DNA of 64,000 nt from JBBAGC01 sp964491265 (GCA_964491265.1 CAZBFP010000002.1:1-64000), one strand, 5' to 3'; shown: positions 34,698 to 44,457, counted from the first letter of the stretch. The notes: generated by a model from the sequence alone, not told the origin. Translations and numbers: made by a program.

Positions 34698-37415
34698 ATG
34701 AAAGCTATTGACGTTGCTACAAAGAACCATATTACAGTTGATGATATTATCGAAATCTGCCGTGAAATAAGTATACCCTGCGAAGGTGGCGATTCTGAAC
34801 TTGTTTCTAATGATATTTTTCTTGTTGAGAGAAGAATTGAAGTTGTGAAAAAGAAGAAACAGGAAGAAGCTGAAAAAGCTAAGAAGAATAAAAAGCTTAA
34901 GCTTAAGAAAAGGGTACATGTTTCCAATGACATAAAAAAGATGAAGGGGATTGAGATAACAGAATCAAAAGGTCCTGAACCGAAAGAGGATCAAAGTGAT
35001 GTGGAAGATGTGGCAGACGATTCCGCTGCTGATGATAATATAAAAATTGCAGAAAAAGCTCCTGATAAAAAAGAAGCAGCTGAAAAGCCTGCTCAGGTGC
35101 AGAGAGAAGGGGAAAGGCCTCCGGCAAGACCATACTCCGAGAGGAGACCTTCTGAAGGGGGCGGTCAGAGACCTCAGCAGGGTCAGCGTCCTCAACAGGG
35201 TGGTCAGGGTCAGAGACCTCAGCAGGGCGGTACAGGCCAGCGTCCTTATCAGGGGGGGCAGGGCCAGAGACCTCAGCAGGGCGGTACAGGTCAGCGTCCC
35301 CAGCAGGGGGGCCAGGGTCAGAGACCGCAGCAGGGCGGTACAGGCCAGCGTCCTTATCAGGGCGGCCAGGGTCAGCGTCCTCAGCAGGGGGGCCAGGGTC
35401 AGAGACCGCAGCAGGGCGGTCCGGGTCAGAGACCGCGTCCGCAGGGGCAGGGTCAGGGCCAGGGTGGATTCCGTCCTTCTGTAGGTAAAGAAGAGGCTCC
35501 TGTTTCAATTGAAGTTGAAGATCCTTCAAAAAGAAAGAAGGTTAAAGATAAAGAGCATGAGAAAGGGAAAGAGTGGCTCAAAACCAAAAAAGATAAAGAA
35601 GTAGTTGAAAAAGATATTGGAATAAAGAAAAAGCAGGCCCTTGAACTGAAAAAATCAGTTACACCTGAAAAGATCAGTATAACTGAAAGTGTTTCTGTAG
35701 GGGAACTTTCCAAAAAACTGAATGTCAAGGCTAATGAGGTTATTTCTAAACTTATGAAACTTGGCGTTATGGCTACAATAAATCAGACAATCGATGCAGA
35801 TACAGCTTCAATTCTTGCTGCAGAATATAATACTGAAGTAAATGTTGTTTCACTCTTTGATGAGACAGTTATAAAAAATGAGCAGGTGGATAATTTAAGT
35901 GATTATATTACCCGTCCCCCTGTTGTAACAGTAATGGGTCATGTTGACCATGGTAAAACAAAGCTTCTTGATACAATCCGTAAGGCTAATGTTGCTGACG
36001 GAGAGCATGGCGGTATTACCCAGCATATCGGGGCTTATACTGTTACTGTGAATGATAAAAAAATTACATTTCTTGATACTCCCGGTCACGCGGCATTTAC
36101 TACAATGAGAGCCAGGGGAGCAAGTATTACAGATATAGTAATCCTTGTTGTTGCTGCAAATGACGGTGTTATGCCCCAGACTATTGAGGCAATAAGCCAT
36201 GCAAAAGCAGCAGGGGTCCCCATAATTGTTGCCATAAACAAAATAGACCTTGAAGATGCAAATCCGGCCAAGGTAAGGCAGGAACTTACAGCATATGACC
36301 TTCTCCCTGAAGAGTGGGGCGGAAACAACCTTTTTGCTGAAATAAGCGCAAAACAGAATATAAATATTGAAGGGCTCCTTGAGCTTATTCTAATACAGTC
36401 TGAGATGCTTGAGCTGAAAGCGAATCCCGGGCTTCTTGCAAAAGGGGCTGTAATTGAATCAAGGCTTGATCCGGGGCGGGGCGCTGTTTCAACAGTTCTT
36501 GTCCAGTCCGGTACTCTCCATGTGGGAGATTCATTTGTGGTGGGTGTTTATTCAGGTAAAGTAAGGGCAATGTTTGATGATAAGGGGAAGCCCATAGATG
36601 AGGCAGGGGCTTCCACCCCGGTTGAAATTCTCGGTATATCGGGCGTACCTGGTGCGGGAGATCCATTTGAGGGTGTTGATTCAGACAGGCTGGCAAAGCA
36701 GGTTTCCCATAAAAGGCTTGAATACAAACGGATTGAGTCTGCAAAAAAAGTACGAAAGGTTACCCTTGAATCACTTAATGAGATGATTAAAGATGGAGAG
36801 GTACAGGAGCTTAATGTTATTGTTAAGGCTGACGTTGACGGGTCAACGCAGGCGCTGACTGAATCTCTTGAGAAGCTTTCCAATCCTGAAATCAGGGTAA
36901 GGGTAATACATTCAGGTACAGGCGGTATTAATGATTCAGATGTAATGCTTGCTGCTGCTTCAAATGCGATTATAGTAGGTTATCATGTAAGGCCAACAGG
37001 GAAGGTTGCTGATCTTGCTGATAAAGAGAATGTATCCATCAAGTTTTATAATATCATCTTTGAAGTTACAGATGATATCAGGGCTGCAATGGAGGGTATG
37101 CTTTCACCTGAGTACCAGCAGAAAGTTAATGGAACCGGTGAAATTAAGGAAGTATTTAAGATTTCTAAAATAGGGACAATAGCGGGTTCTATCTGTATGT
37201 CAGGTAAAATCAGCAGAAAATCGAAGATGAGGCTTATTAGAAACGGCATAGTAATATTTGACGGGGAATTAAGCTCCCTTAAAAGATATAAAGATGATGT
37301 AAGTATAGTTGAAGCAGGTCAGGAATTCGGTTTTACCCTTAATGGATTTAATGATATTAAAGAAGGGGACAGTTTTGAAGCTTACGAAATAATCGAGATA
37401 GCCAAAAAACTGTAA
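34698..37415 (+). CDS. infB: Translation initiation factor IF-2
   Basis: 905 residues. N-terminal IF2_N-like motif, a charged linker, a long Gly/Gln/Arg/Pro repeat (about 155-257), a second IF2_N (VGELSKKLNVKANEVISKL), and a GTPase domain with G1 GHVDHGKTKL, G3 DTPGHAAF and G4 NKID, then domains II-IV with the fMet-tRNA-binding C terminus. It places initiator tRNA on the ribosome. It starts 22 bp after nusA; no ylxR gene is between, unlike in many phyla. The repeat region is low complexity and probably disordered. Confidence 0.97.
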   Translation: MKAIDVATKNHITVDDIIEICREISIPCEGGDSELVSNDIFLVERRIEVVKKKKQEEAEKAKKNKKLKLKKRVHVSNDIKKMKGIEITESKGPEPKEDQSDVEDVADDSAADDNIKIAEKAPDKKEAAEKPAQVQREGERPPARPYSERRPSEGGGQRPQQGQRPQQGGQGQRPQQGGTGQRPYQGGQGQRPQQGGTGQRPQQGGQGQRPQQGGTGQRPYQGGQGQRPQQGGQGQRPQQGGPGQRPRPQGQGQGQGGFRPSVGKEEAPVSIEVEDPSKRKKVKDKEHEKGKEWLKTKKDKEVVEKDIGIKKKQALELKKSVTPEKISITESVSVGELSKKLNVKANEVISKLMKLGVMATINQTIDADTASILAAEYNTEVNVVSLFDETVIKNEQVDNLSDYITRPPVVTVMGHVDHGKTKLLDTIRKANVADGEHGGITQHIGAYTVTVNDKKITFLDTPGHAAFTTMRARGASITDIVILVVAANDGVMPQTIEAISHAKAAGVPIIVAINKIDLEDANPAKVRQELTAYDLLPEEWGGNNLFAEISAKQNINIEGLLELILIQSEMLELKANPGLLAKGAVIESRLDPGRGAVSTVLVQSGTLHVGDSFVVGVYSGKVRAMFDDKGKPIDEAGASTPVEILGISGVPGAGDPFEGVDSDRLAKQVSHKRLEYKRIESAKKVRKVTLESLNEMIKDGEVQELNVIVKADVDGSTQALTESLEKLSNPEIRVRVIHSGTGGINDSDVMLAAASNAIIVGYHVRPTGKVADLADKENVSIKFYNIIFEVTDDIRAAMEGMLSPEYQQKVNGTGEIKEVFKISKIGTIAGSICMSGKISRKSKMRLIRNGIVIFDGELSSLKRYKDDVSIVEAGQEFGFTLNGFNDIKEGDSFEAYEIIEIAKKL
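35157..35465 (+). repeat. Coding tandem repeat inside infB
   Basis: About ten 30-bp units coding for variants of GQGQRPQQGG, with higher-order 60- and 120-bp periodicity (CAGCAGGGCGG and CAGCGTCC alternate with CAGAGACC). The units are all multiples of three, so unit gain or loss keeps the frame. High GC relative to the surroundings. Confidence 0.85.
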
Positions 37416-37431
37416 ATCGGTTTAGATTAAA

Positions 37432-37809
37432 ATGAAATACAGAAAAGACCGTTTAGAAGAATTGATAAAAAGGATTGTTTCAGACATCTTTCTGAAAGAG
37501 GTGAAGGATCCCAGAATAGGTTTCCTTACCTTTACAGGGGTTGAACTTAATAAGGATTATTCTGAAGCAAGGATCGGCGTTTCTTTTCTCGGATCATCAA
37601 CAGATGTGAGAAAGGGGATGGAGGGGATAAGATCTTCAAGCGGCTATGTGCAGAAGCTTTTAGGAAAAGAACTGAAAATAAGAAATACCCCCAGGGTATA
37701 CTTTTTTCTTGATAAGTCTGTTCAGGAAGGGGTGGAGATGGTCAGCAGACTTGAAAATCTCCCCGGAGTGAAAGAGAGCAGCGGCAACAATAATCCTCAG
37801 GAGGATTGA
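37432..37809 (+). CDS. rbfA: Ribosome-binding factor A
   Basis: 125 residues. KH-like fold with RLEELIKRIVSDIFLKEVKD, LTFTGVELNKDYSEARIGVSF and LKIRNTPRVYFFLDKSVQEG, all typical of RbfA. It matures the 16S rRNA 5' end in the 30S subunit. It begins 16 bp after infB. Length is in the family range. Confidence 0.95.
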   Translation: MKYRKDRLEELIKRIVSDIFLKEVKDPRIGFLTFTGVELNKDYSEARIGVSFLGSSTDVRKGMEGIRSSSGYVQKLLGKELKIRNTPRVYFFLDKSVQEGVEMVSRLENLPGVKESSGNNNPQED

Positions 37810-37818
37810 TAATCCCCT

Positions 37819-38736
37819 GTGGTTTTACGATCTTTGAATAACTCTATAGTCCTCCTTGATAAGCCTGCGGGAAGGACCTCTTTTGATGTAATAAATGACC
37901 TTAAGCGTTATGCAGGTGTTAAAAAGATCGGCCATTCAGGCACTCTTGATAAATTTGCTTCAGGACTCCTTGTTGTATGCACAGGGAAACTTACCAGACT
38001 TACACGATATTTTCTTGAGAGCGATAAAAGATATACGGGCACAATACAGCTGGGGATTGAAACAGATACCTATGATATTACAGGTGAAATACTTTCACAG
38101 AAGGATTTTTCCGGAATAAGTGAATCAGATATAAAAGAGGGGGCTACCCGTTTTACCGGATCTATATCCCAGAACCCCCCCAGGTATTCATCCCTGAAGG
38201 TAAAGGGGAAAAGGGCTTCTGACAGAATGAGAAGGGGCGAGGATGTAATACTTGAGCCCCGGAATGTAAAAATATATAATTTTACTATTACAGGAATAGA
38301 CTTTGATAAAGGGTTAATTGACTTCGATATCAAATGCTCTAAAGGTACTTATATAAGGTCTATTGCCAGAGATCTTGGTGAAGAACTGGGCACAGCTGCC
38401 TGTTTATCAGCATTGAGGCGCCTGGAGTCGGGTGTTTTTAATATTGATAATGCTGTTCCGCCGGAAGAGATAGCGGAATATATGAAGGGTGAATCGACCT
38501 CTTCATTTGTTATTGACCCTGTCTATGCCCTTAAAGATTTCGGGAGACTTGTTCTCGATTCAGCAGGTTCAGCAAGGGTGGCAAATGGAGCTTTCTTTTC
38601 AAGAGAAAATGTGCTTGAAATGCATATTGAAGAGGGGAATAAGACTCTAATTTTAGATGAAGATGAAAATCTTATTGCAATAGCAGATATAGATGTTGCA
38701 GACTGGTTCATCAGTTACGATTCGGTCTTTAGTTGA
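37819..38736 (+). CDS. truB: tRNA pseudouridine-55 synthase
   Basis: 305 residues. Catalytic Asp in HSGTLDKFASGLLVV; other TruB motifs are VLLDKPAGRTSFDVI and YIRSIARDLGEELGTAACL. It makes pseudouridine 55 in the T-loop of tRNA. The start is a GTG at 37819, 9 bp after rbfA; AGGAGG lies about 15 bp upstream, a little far, so the start may be off by a few codons. ribF, which often follows truB, is absent. Confidence 0.94.
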   Translation: MVLRSLNNSIVLLDKPAGRTSFDVINDLKRYAGVKKIGHSGTLDKFASGLLVVCTGKLTRLTRYFLESDKRYTGTIQLGIETDTYDITGEILSQKDFSGISESDIKEGATRFTGSISQNPPRYSSLKVKGKRASDRMRRGEDVILEPRNVKIYNFTITGIDFDKGLIDFDIKCSKGTYIRSIARDLGEELGTAACLSALRRLESGVFNIDNAVPPEEIAEYMKGESTSSFVIDPVYALKDFGRLVLDSAGSARVANGAFFSRENVLEMHIEEGNKTLILDEDENLIAIADIDVADWFISYDSVFS

Positions 38737-38834
38737 ATAGAAGGCCTGCTGATTCAGGTAATAATCTGAATAGCTGAAAGTGTAAATATGTGCAGTATGG
38801 TTTCTCAGTATGTTTATTGCGTTATCAATATAGA

Positions 38835-38871
38835 ATAAAACCTTCTATAACTTCGCCACGAGGGGTTTTAT
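38835..38871 (+). promoter_or_regulatory. Possible rpsO leader hairpin
   Basis: ATAAAACC pairs with GGTTTTAT across a 21-nt loop in the 226-bp gap between truB and rpsO, ending about 90 bp before the rpsO start. S15 controls its own mRNA in several phyla through unrelated leader structures, so this is a candidate site only. A T-rich stretch follows, so a terminator is also possible. Confidence 0.3.
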
Positions 38872-38962
38872 AATATTTTTACCTGCTGAACAGTAAAGGG
38901 ATAAGTACTGACGTATAAATATAACATGAAATCAATGTATCAATCAGGAGGATATAAGAGGT

Positions 38963-39220
38963 ATGACTGTAAAAGTGGAATTAATTGACAAGTACAAAAG
39001 ACATGATGGAGATACAGGTTCACCTGAAGTGCAGATAGCTCTGCTCACAGAGAGAATTAATCACCTTATAGAGCATTTTAAACTGCATCATAAGGATCAT
39101 CATTCAAGAAGGGGCCTCCTCAAAATGGTAGGCCAGAGAAGAAGACTGCTCGATTATCTTAAGAAAACAAATCTTGAGAGATACAGAACCCTTATTAAAG
39201 AGCTGGGCTTAAGAAAGTAA
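38963..39220 (+). CDS. rpsO: 30S ribosomal protein S15
   Basis: 85 residues, the usual length. S15 signature: HDGDTGSPEVQIALLTERI, HHKDHHSRRGLLKMVGQRRR and LDYLKKTNLERYRTLI. It binds 16S rRNA early in 30S assembly. AGGAGG lies about 10 nt upstream. Followed by pnp as in many bacteria. Confidence 0.98.
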   Translation: MTVKVELIDKYKRHDGDTGSPEVQIALLTERINHLIEHFKLHHKDHHSRRGLLKMVGQRRRLLDYLKKTNLERYRTLIKELGLRK

Positions 39221-39238
39221 GGAGCATTGTTTCAGTAA

Positions 39239-39282
39239 AATGCCGGCCTGTGGAAATAAGAAAAGAACTGAAATCCGGCATT
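39239..39282 (+). promoter_or_regulatory. Hairpin in the rpsO-pnp intergenic region
   Basis: AATGCCGG pairs with CCGGCATT across 28 nt, 18 bp after rpsO and 27 bp before pnp. In E. coli this interval carries an RNase III-processed hairpin by which PNPase represses itself; the position here is the same. An A-run rather than a T-run follows, so a terminator is less likely. Confidence 0.5.
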
Positions 39283-39309
39283 ATTCCAAAAAAAAGTGAG
39301 AGGTTTTAG

Positions 39310-41385
39310 ATGTCATTGGATTTTAGTGTAGATGTGGGAAGAGAGAAGATGAACTTTAATACAGGCTATCTTGCCAAACAGGCGGATGGGGCTGTTACGG
39401 TTTCTCTTGGTGATGTTAAGGTTTTTGCCACTGTTGTTGCAGCAAGGAGTGCAAGGGAGGGACAGGATTTTTTCCCCCTTACTGTTGATTACAGGGAAAA
39501 ATTTTATGCTGCGGGGAAAATTCCGGGTGGTTTTATAAAAAGGGAAACAAGGCCTTTAGACAGGGAAATCCTGGTGTGCAGGCTTACTGACAGGCCCTTA
39601 AGACCCCTTTTCCCTGAGAATTTTGTAAATGAAGTACAGATTATTATATATGTGCTTTCAGCAGACAGTAAAAATCAGCACGATATACTGGCCATTAATG
39701 CTGCTTCAGCTGCCCTTTCAGTTTCGGGCCTCCCTTTCAGCGGTCCTGTTGGTGCTGTAAGGGTAGGAAGAGTGAATGGCGAGTTTATTGTTAACCCTAC
39801 TTTTGAAGAAAGCGAAGCGAGTGATATAGATCTTATTGTTGCAGGGACAAAGATTGCTGTAACAATGATTGAAGGCTCCTCAAAAAATGTTTCTGAAGAG
39901 GATATGGTTTCTGCTGTAATAACTGCACATGAAAGCATAAAAAAGATATGTGCAGCACAGGAAGAGCTTAAAGCCGCTGTTAATAAAGAACCTATCGAAT
40001 ATAAGCCCTTTACACCTGACGTTGAACTCAAAAAAGTTGTGAGAGAGAGATACTACGGCGAGCTTGTAGAGCTTAAGCATATTACCATGAAGAAGCTTCG
40101 TGAGGATGCAATAAAGGCTATTATTAAAAAAGCTGTTGAGGAACTTAAAGAAGAGTTCCCTGAGACCTCAGGAGAGATCCCCGGGATTATTGACAGCCTT
40201 GACGGTGAAATAGTAAGGCTCCGTATTCTTGATGAAAAATTAAGGGCTGATGGAAGAGATCTTACTTCAGTAAGGCCTATTGATATCAGGACAGGTATTC
40301 TTCCCCGTGCTCACGGTTCAGCCGTTTTTACAAGGGGTGAAACTCAGGTACTTGGAGTAACAACCCTTGGTACTCTTTCCGAGGGGCAGAGGGAAGATCA
40401 TATAGAAGGGAATTCATCGAAAAAATTTATGCTTCATTACAATTTCCCTCCATTTTCTGTTGGAGAAACAGGGAGAACCGGGACTCCCGGTAGAAGGGAA
40501 GTGGGACATGGCGTACTTGCTGAAAGGGCGCTTACCTGGGCAATTCCGGATACTGCGGATTTCCCATACACAATAAGGCAGGTTGCGGAAACCCTGGAAT
40601 CGAACGGTTCCTCCTCTATGGCCAGCGTCTGTTCAGGATCACTTGCAATGTACAATGCCGGTGTTAAGCTTAAGGCTCCTGTTGCGGGTATAGCTATGGG
40701 TCTTGTAATGGAGGGTGACAGATATTCTGTTATCAGTGATATTACAGGGCTTGAAGATCATCTTGGAGACATGGATTTTAAAGTTGCAGGTACTGAAACA
40801 GGTATTACCGCTTTTCAGCTCGATATAAAAATAGAAGGGATTACCCCGGAAATTATGCGTGTGGCGCTTGCACAGGCAAGGGAGGGGAGACTTCACATAT
40901 TGAAGATAATGAATTCCTTTCTTGGAAAAGCTGAGGATAATCTTTCAGACTATGCTCCGAAAATACGGATCTTAAAAGTTAAAATTGAAAAGATCGGTGA
41001 AGTAATAGGACCAGGCGGAAGGGTTATTAAAAAGATTGTTGAAGAGACGGGCGCTGAAGTAAACATCGATGATACAGGTACTGTTGCTATATCAGCTATC
41101 AGTCTTGAAGCAATAGAAAGGGCGGTTAAAATAATTCAGGGTATAACTGAAGATGTTGAGATTGGCAATGTTTATACAGGCACTGTGAAAAAGATTGTTG
41201 AGTTCGGGGCTTTTGTTGAAATTGTTCCGGGTAAAGAGGGTCTTGTTCATATTTCCAATCTTGACGCTGCAAGGGTAAGAGAGGTTACAGATATCTGTAA
41301 TGTTGGAGACAGGATGAAGGTCAAGGTTATCAAGATTGACCGTCAGGGAAGAATTGACCTGAGCAGAAAGGAAGCACTCGAATAG
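39310..41385 (+). CDS. pnp: Polyribonucleotide nucleotidyltransferase (PNPase)
   Basis: 691 residues. Two RNase PH-like domains (RPLRPLFPENFVNEVQI; HYNFPPFSVGETGRTGTPGR), an all-helical linker, then KH (EVIGPGGRVIKKIVEETG) and S1 (YTGTVKKIVEFGAFVEIVPG) domains. It degrades RNA from the 3' end using phosphate. Slightly short C terminus after S1 compared with E. coli (711). It is followed 10 bp later by the M16 peptidase. Confidence 0.98.
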   Translation: MSLDFSVDVGREKMNFNTGYLAKQADGAVTVSLGDVKVFATVVAARSAREGQDFFPLTVDYREKFYAAGKIPGGFIKRETRPLDREILVCRLTDRPLRPLFPENFVNEVQIIIYVLSADSKNQHDILAINAASAALSVSGLPFSGPVGAVRVGRVNGEFIVNPTFEESEASDIDLIVAGTKIAVTMIEGSSKNVSEEDMVSAVITAHESIKKICAAQEELKAAVNKEPIEYKPFTPDVELKKVVRERYYGELVELKHITMKKLREDAIKAIIKKAVEELKEEFPETSGEIPGIIDSLDGEIVRLRILDEKLRADGRDLTSVRPIDIRTGILPRAHGSAVFTRGETQVLGVTTLGTLSEGQREDHIEGNSSKKFMLHYNFPPFSVGETGRTGTPGRREVGHGVLAERALTWAIPDTADFPYTIRQVAETLESNGSSSMASVCSGSLAMYNAGVKLKAPVAGIAMGLVMEGDRYSVISDITGLEDHLGDMDFKVAGTETGITAFQLDIKIEGITPEIMRVALAQAREGRLHILKIMNSFLGKAEDNLSDYAPKIRILKVKIEKIGEVIGPGGRVIKKIVEETGAEVNIDDTGTVAISAISLEAIERAVKIIQGITEDVEIGNVYTGTVKKIVEFGAFVEIVPGKEGLVHISNLDAARVREVTDICNVGDRMKVKVIKIDRQGRIDLSRKEALE

Positions 41386-41395
41386 AGATAAATTA

Positions 41396-42658
41396 ATGGT
41401 AAAGAAATATAAACAGGGGAATGGGCTCTCCGTTCTCCTTGAACCGATTGACGCTGTAGTCTCTGTTTCAGTGGGGCTATGGGTTAAAAAAGGTTCAAGG
41501 CATGAACGGGAGGACCAGTATGGATATGCTCACTTTGTTGAGCATATGCTTTTTAAGGGTACTGAAAAATATAGTGCAAAAGATATTGCCAGAATGGTGG
41601 ACAGGGTCGGAGGGCAGCATAATGCTGCAACCAACAGGGAATATACATGCTACTATATTAATGTGGTCTCAGACCATCTTGAGCTTGCTCTTGAAATTCT
41701 TTCAGATATGTTTTATAATTCCCTTTTTGCCGCTGAAGAGGTTGCAAAAGAGAAAAATGTAATTATGGAAGAGATCAGAATGTATGAAGATACACCTGAT
41801 GAGTTTATCCATGATCTTTTTATGGAGAGGATGCTCCGGGGGCACCCCCTCAGTCATTCGATTCTCGGCCCCATTGAAGGGATTGATAAAACTACCCGGG
41901 AATCTTTAACCGGTTTTTATAATGAGCATTATGTCAATGAGAACGCAATTCTCGCTTTAGCCGGGAGTTTTGATCAGGATAAAGCAGAAAGTCTCATCTC
42001 CCGGTATTTCAGTAATGCGGGGGATTCCGCTTATCAGTCCCCTGAAGAAATATTTCACCGGCCTGTTGATTCTGTAGTTGAACATCAGGAGAAGGATCTT
42101 GAACAGGTACATTTCTGCATGGGTCTTGAAGGGATTAAAAAGGCTGATGAAGACAGATGGCCCTTTTATGTGCTCAGCACAATTTTAGGGGGGAGCATGT
42201 CTTCCAGGCTTTTCCAGAATATCAGGGAAAAGGAGGGGATAAGTTATTCTATTTATTCTTTTCATTCCTCATACGTTGATTGCGGTATTTTCGGTATTTA
42301 CTGTGCCACTACTGCGGATAAATTCAGGCATACTGTTGAGCTTATAATTAATGAGTGCAGAACAATGCTCAGGGACAGCATCACCCGGGAAGAGCTGGAT
42401 GATACAAAAACATTTATGAAGGGCAATCTTGCCCTTAGCCTGGAAAGTAATGAAACAAGGATGAGCCAGCTTGCCAGAAACGAGATGATCTACGGCAGGT
42501 CTTACGATTTTACCGATATTGTCCGGTTTATTGATTCAATAACCATGGATGATTATGTAAGGGTTTGTGAAAGAATCTTTAAAAACAGGGATTTTTCTTT
42601 AATCTCAATCGGGAGATTGAAAAAGCAGAGGAGCACCCTTGTGGATTTATCTATTTAA
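41396..42658 (+). CDS. M16 family zinc peptidase
   Basis: 420 residues, one zinc peptidase unit of the pitrilysin/MPP family: HFVEHMLFKGT (HxxEH) near residues 44-54 and the distal Glu in NVIMEEIRMYED, then the inactive-like second half. Members following pnp are common in many phyla and are thought to process peptides; the substrate is unknown. No signal peptide, so cytoplasmic. It starts 10 bp after pnp, likely cotranscribed. Confidence 0.93.
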   Translation: MVKKYKQGNGLSVLLEPIDAVVSVSVGLWVKKGSRHEREDQYGYAHFVEHMLFKGTEKYSAKDIARMVDRVGGQHNAATNREYTCYYINVVSDHLELALEILSDMFYNSLFAAEEVAKEKNVIMEEIRMYEDTPDEFIHDLFMERMLRGHPLSHSILGPIEGIDKTTRESLTGFYNEHYVNENAILALAGSFDQDKAESLISRYFSNAGDSAYQSPEEIFHRPVDSVVEHQEKDLEQVHFCMGLEGIKKADEDRWPFYVLSTILGGSMSSRLFQNIREKEGISYSIYSFHSSYVDCGIFGIYCATTADKFRHTVELIINECRTMLRDSITREELDDTKTFMKGNLALSLESNETRMSQLARNEMIYGRSYDFTDIVRFIDSITMDDYVRVCERIFKNRDFSLISIGRLKKQRSTLVDLSI

Positions 42659-42808
42659 TTCCAGGGATGAGGTTTTTTTTAAAATTTTGATTTACATCTT
42701 TCATGATCTGATTTAGATCATATGCAGCAGGAAATAAAATAGCCGGTTTCGGGCTTTGTTTATTTTCATTATTTGTATAATTATCATTAGATAATAACGG
42801 AGAATTTT

Positions 42809-43222
42809 ATGGCGCTAAAAAATGAAGGGATGAACAGTACCATCGGGGAGGGCTCCTCTTTTGAAGGTAAATTTTATATTAGCGGATCTCTCAAAATTGA
42901 CGGCAAATTCGAAGGTGAGATTAAAACCGATGAAGAGCTTGTTGTTGGTGAAAAAGGGAGAGTTAAAACAGACATTTATGCTAAATCTGTAGTTGTTGCA
43001 GGGACAGTTATAGGTAATATTCAGGCTGATTATGAAGTAAGGCTTCTTGAAACAGCTAAGGTTCTTGGCGATATTACCGCACCTTCCATCTCTATTCAGC
43101 GGGGTGTTGTAACCCACGGGCTTGTTACTATTACAGGGAATGCTAAAAAGGATGCTAAGAAATTTATTGAGGATTCATTCAATGGAATATCTGATCCTGC
43201 AAAAATAGCAGAAAAAAGATAA
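42809..43222 (+). CDS. Bactofilin
   Basis: 137 residues. Bactofilin (DUF583) beta-helix: STIGEGSSFEGKFYISGSLKIDGKFEGEIKT is the core start, then repeating strands VVGEKGRV and VVVAGTVIGNIQA, without membrane segments. Bactofilins polymerise into cytoplasmic filaments that position cell-wall enzymes and shape cells. GGAG precedes ATG. It lies 75 bp before a LysM-M23 peptidase gene, the pairing known from other helical or curved bacteria. Confidence 0.93.
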   Translation: MALKNEGMNSTIGEGSSFEGKFYISGSLKIDGKFEGEIKTDEELVVGEKGRVKTDIYAKSVVVAGTVIGNIQADYEVRLLETAKVLGDITAPSISIQRGVVTHGLVTITGNAKKDAKKFIEDSFNGISDPAKIAEKR

Positions 43223-43297
43223 TTACTGGTTAATAATTTTCGGGACTGTCCGATAAATTAATAAAATCCCGGGGATAAGTTTAAGAAAAACAGGCAA

Positions 43298-44425
43298 ATG
43301 AATAGAAAAGGGTTCAGTACATATAAATTCGGCCGGTTCACAGTAAATATTTTTACAAATGAAATTGTAGTTATATTTATTGGGAAAGAAGGTACATATA
43401 TAAAGAACTTCTATAAAAAGCACCTTATCCGGATTTCCCGGGCCTGTGCTATGGGGCTTTCTGTGATTCTTGTCTCCTCCCTGATTATTGCCGCTTTTAC
43501 ATCTGATGAAGCCTCTGCTGATACCAGCGCTATTGTACAATTAAACGACATAGAGGGGAATAATATCCCTGTTACGCTTGAAGATCTTTCTGAAAAGAAT
43601 ATCAGTCAGGATGATGAAGATATTGATAATATTCTTGAAGATGAAAAAATAAAAAATGAACTTCTCCTCTCTGACAAGACAGATTATTCTGAAGAAAAGA
43701 GCAGAGATGAAAAACTGCAGATACAGACTCATACGGTCAAGAGGGGTGAAAACCTCAGTATAATTGCTAAACGATACGGCATATCAATTGATACAATCTG
43801 CGGCAGCAACAACCTGAGATCCTACGATTTTATAAACGAGGGTGCTGTTTTAAGAATTCCTAATAAAGACGGTATACTCTACAATATGGCAGCGGGGAAT
43901 AACCTCATCAATCTTGCCAATAAGTATAAGATCCCTGCTGATAAAATTCTGGCACAGAATAATTTCAGCAACCCCGATTTTATCAAGCCGGGAGAGCTTG
44001 TTTTTATACCGGATGCAAAGCCTCAGAATATTATTCAGGGTTTTTTATGGCCCGCATCGAGCAGAAGGGTTACCAGTGCCTACGGATGGAGGAGAAATCC
44101 ATTCAACCGGGCTCACAGGGAATTTCACAAAGGTGTTGATATTGCTGCAAGGTATGAGTGGGTAAAAGCCTCAAGATTCGGAAGAATCACCTATGCAGGC
44201 TGGATGGGGGGATATGGTAATGTTATTATTATTGCTCATCCGGGAGGATATAAAACCTTATATGCCCATCTTTCACGGGTCAGCGTAAGGAACGGTCAGT
44301 ATGTTAAGCAGGGGCAGGTTATTGCCCGGAGCGGAAATACGGGTAGATCCACAGGGCCTCATCTACATTTTGAGATAACTAAAAACGGTGCTCACGTCAA
44401 TCCACGTCCTCTTTTAGCAAGATAG
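43298..44425 (+). CDS. LysM-LysM-M23 cell-wall endopeptidase
   Basis: 375 residues. A hydrophobic segment at about 50-70 (CAMGLSVILVSSLIIAAF) anchors or exports it. An acidic linker, then LysM1 (HTVKRGENLSIIAKRYGIS), LysM2 (NMAAGNNLINLANKYKIP) and an M23 domain with FHKGVDIA and GPHLHFEI giving the His, Asp and His zinc ligands. It cuts peptidoglycan cross-bridges in the periplasm. Adjacent to bactofilin, so a role in cell shape is likely. The region of about 45 residues before the membrane segment is unassigned. Confidence 0.92.
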   Translation: MNRKGFSTYKFGRFTVNIFTNEIVVIFIGKEGTYIKNFYKKHLIRISRACAMGLSVILVSSLIIAAFTSDEASADTSAIVQLNDIEGNNIPVTLEDLSEKNISQDDEDIDNILEDEKIKNELLLSDKTDYSEEKSRDEKLQIQTHTVKRGENLSIIAKRYGISIDTICGSNNLRSYDFINEGAVLRIPNKDGILYNMAAGNNLINLANKYKIPADKILAQNNFSNPDFIKPGELVFIPDAKPQNIIQGFLWPASSRRVTSAYGWRRNPFNRAHREFHKGVDIAARYEWVKASRFGRITYAGWMGGYGNVIIIAHPGGYKTLYAHLSRVSVRNGQYVKQGQVIARSGNTGRSTGPHLHFEITKNGAHVNPRPLLAR

Positions 44426-44457
44426 TTTTTATATATAGCTATTATCCACATTTAACC

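Noticed and set aside
34903..35529. A 208-codon open frame opposite infB and a 145-codon frame in another register
   Set aside because: Both are produced by the GC-rich tandem repeat of infB; they have no ribosome binding site and no protein-like composition.
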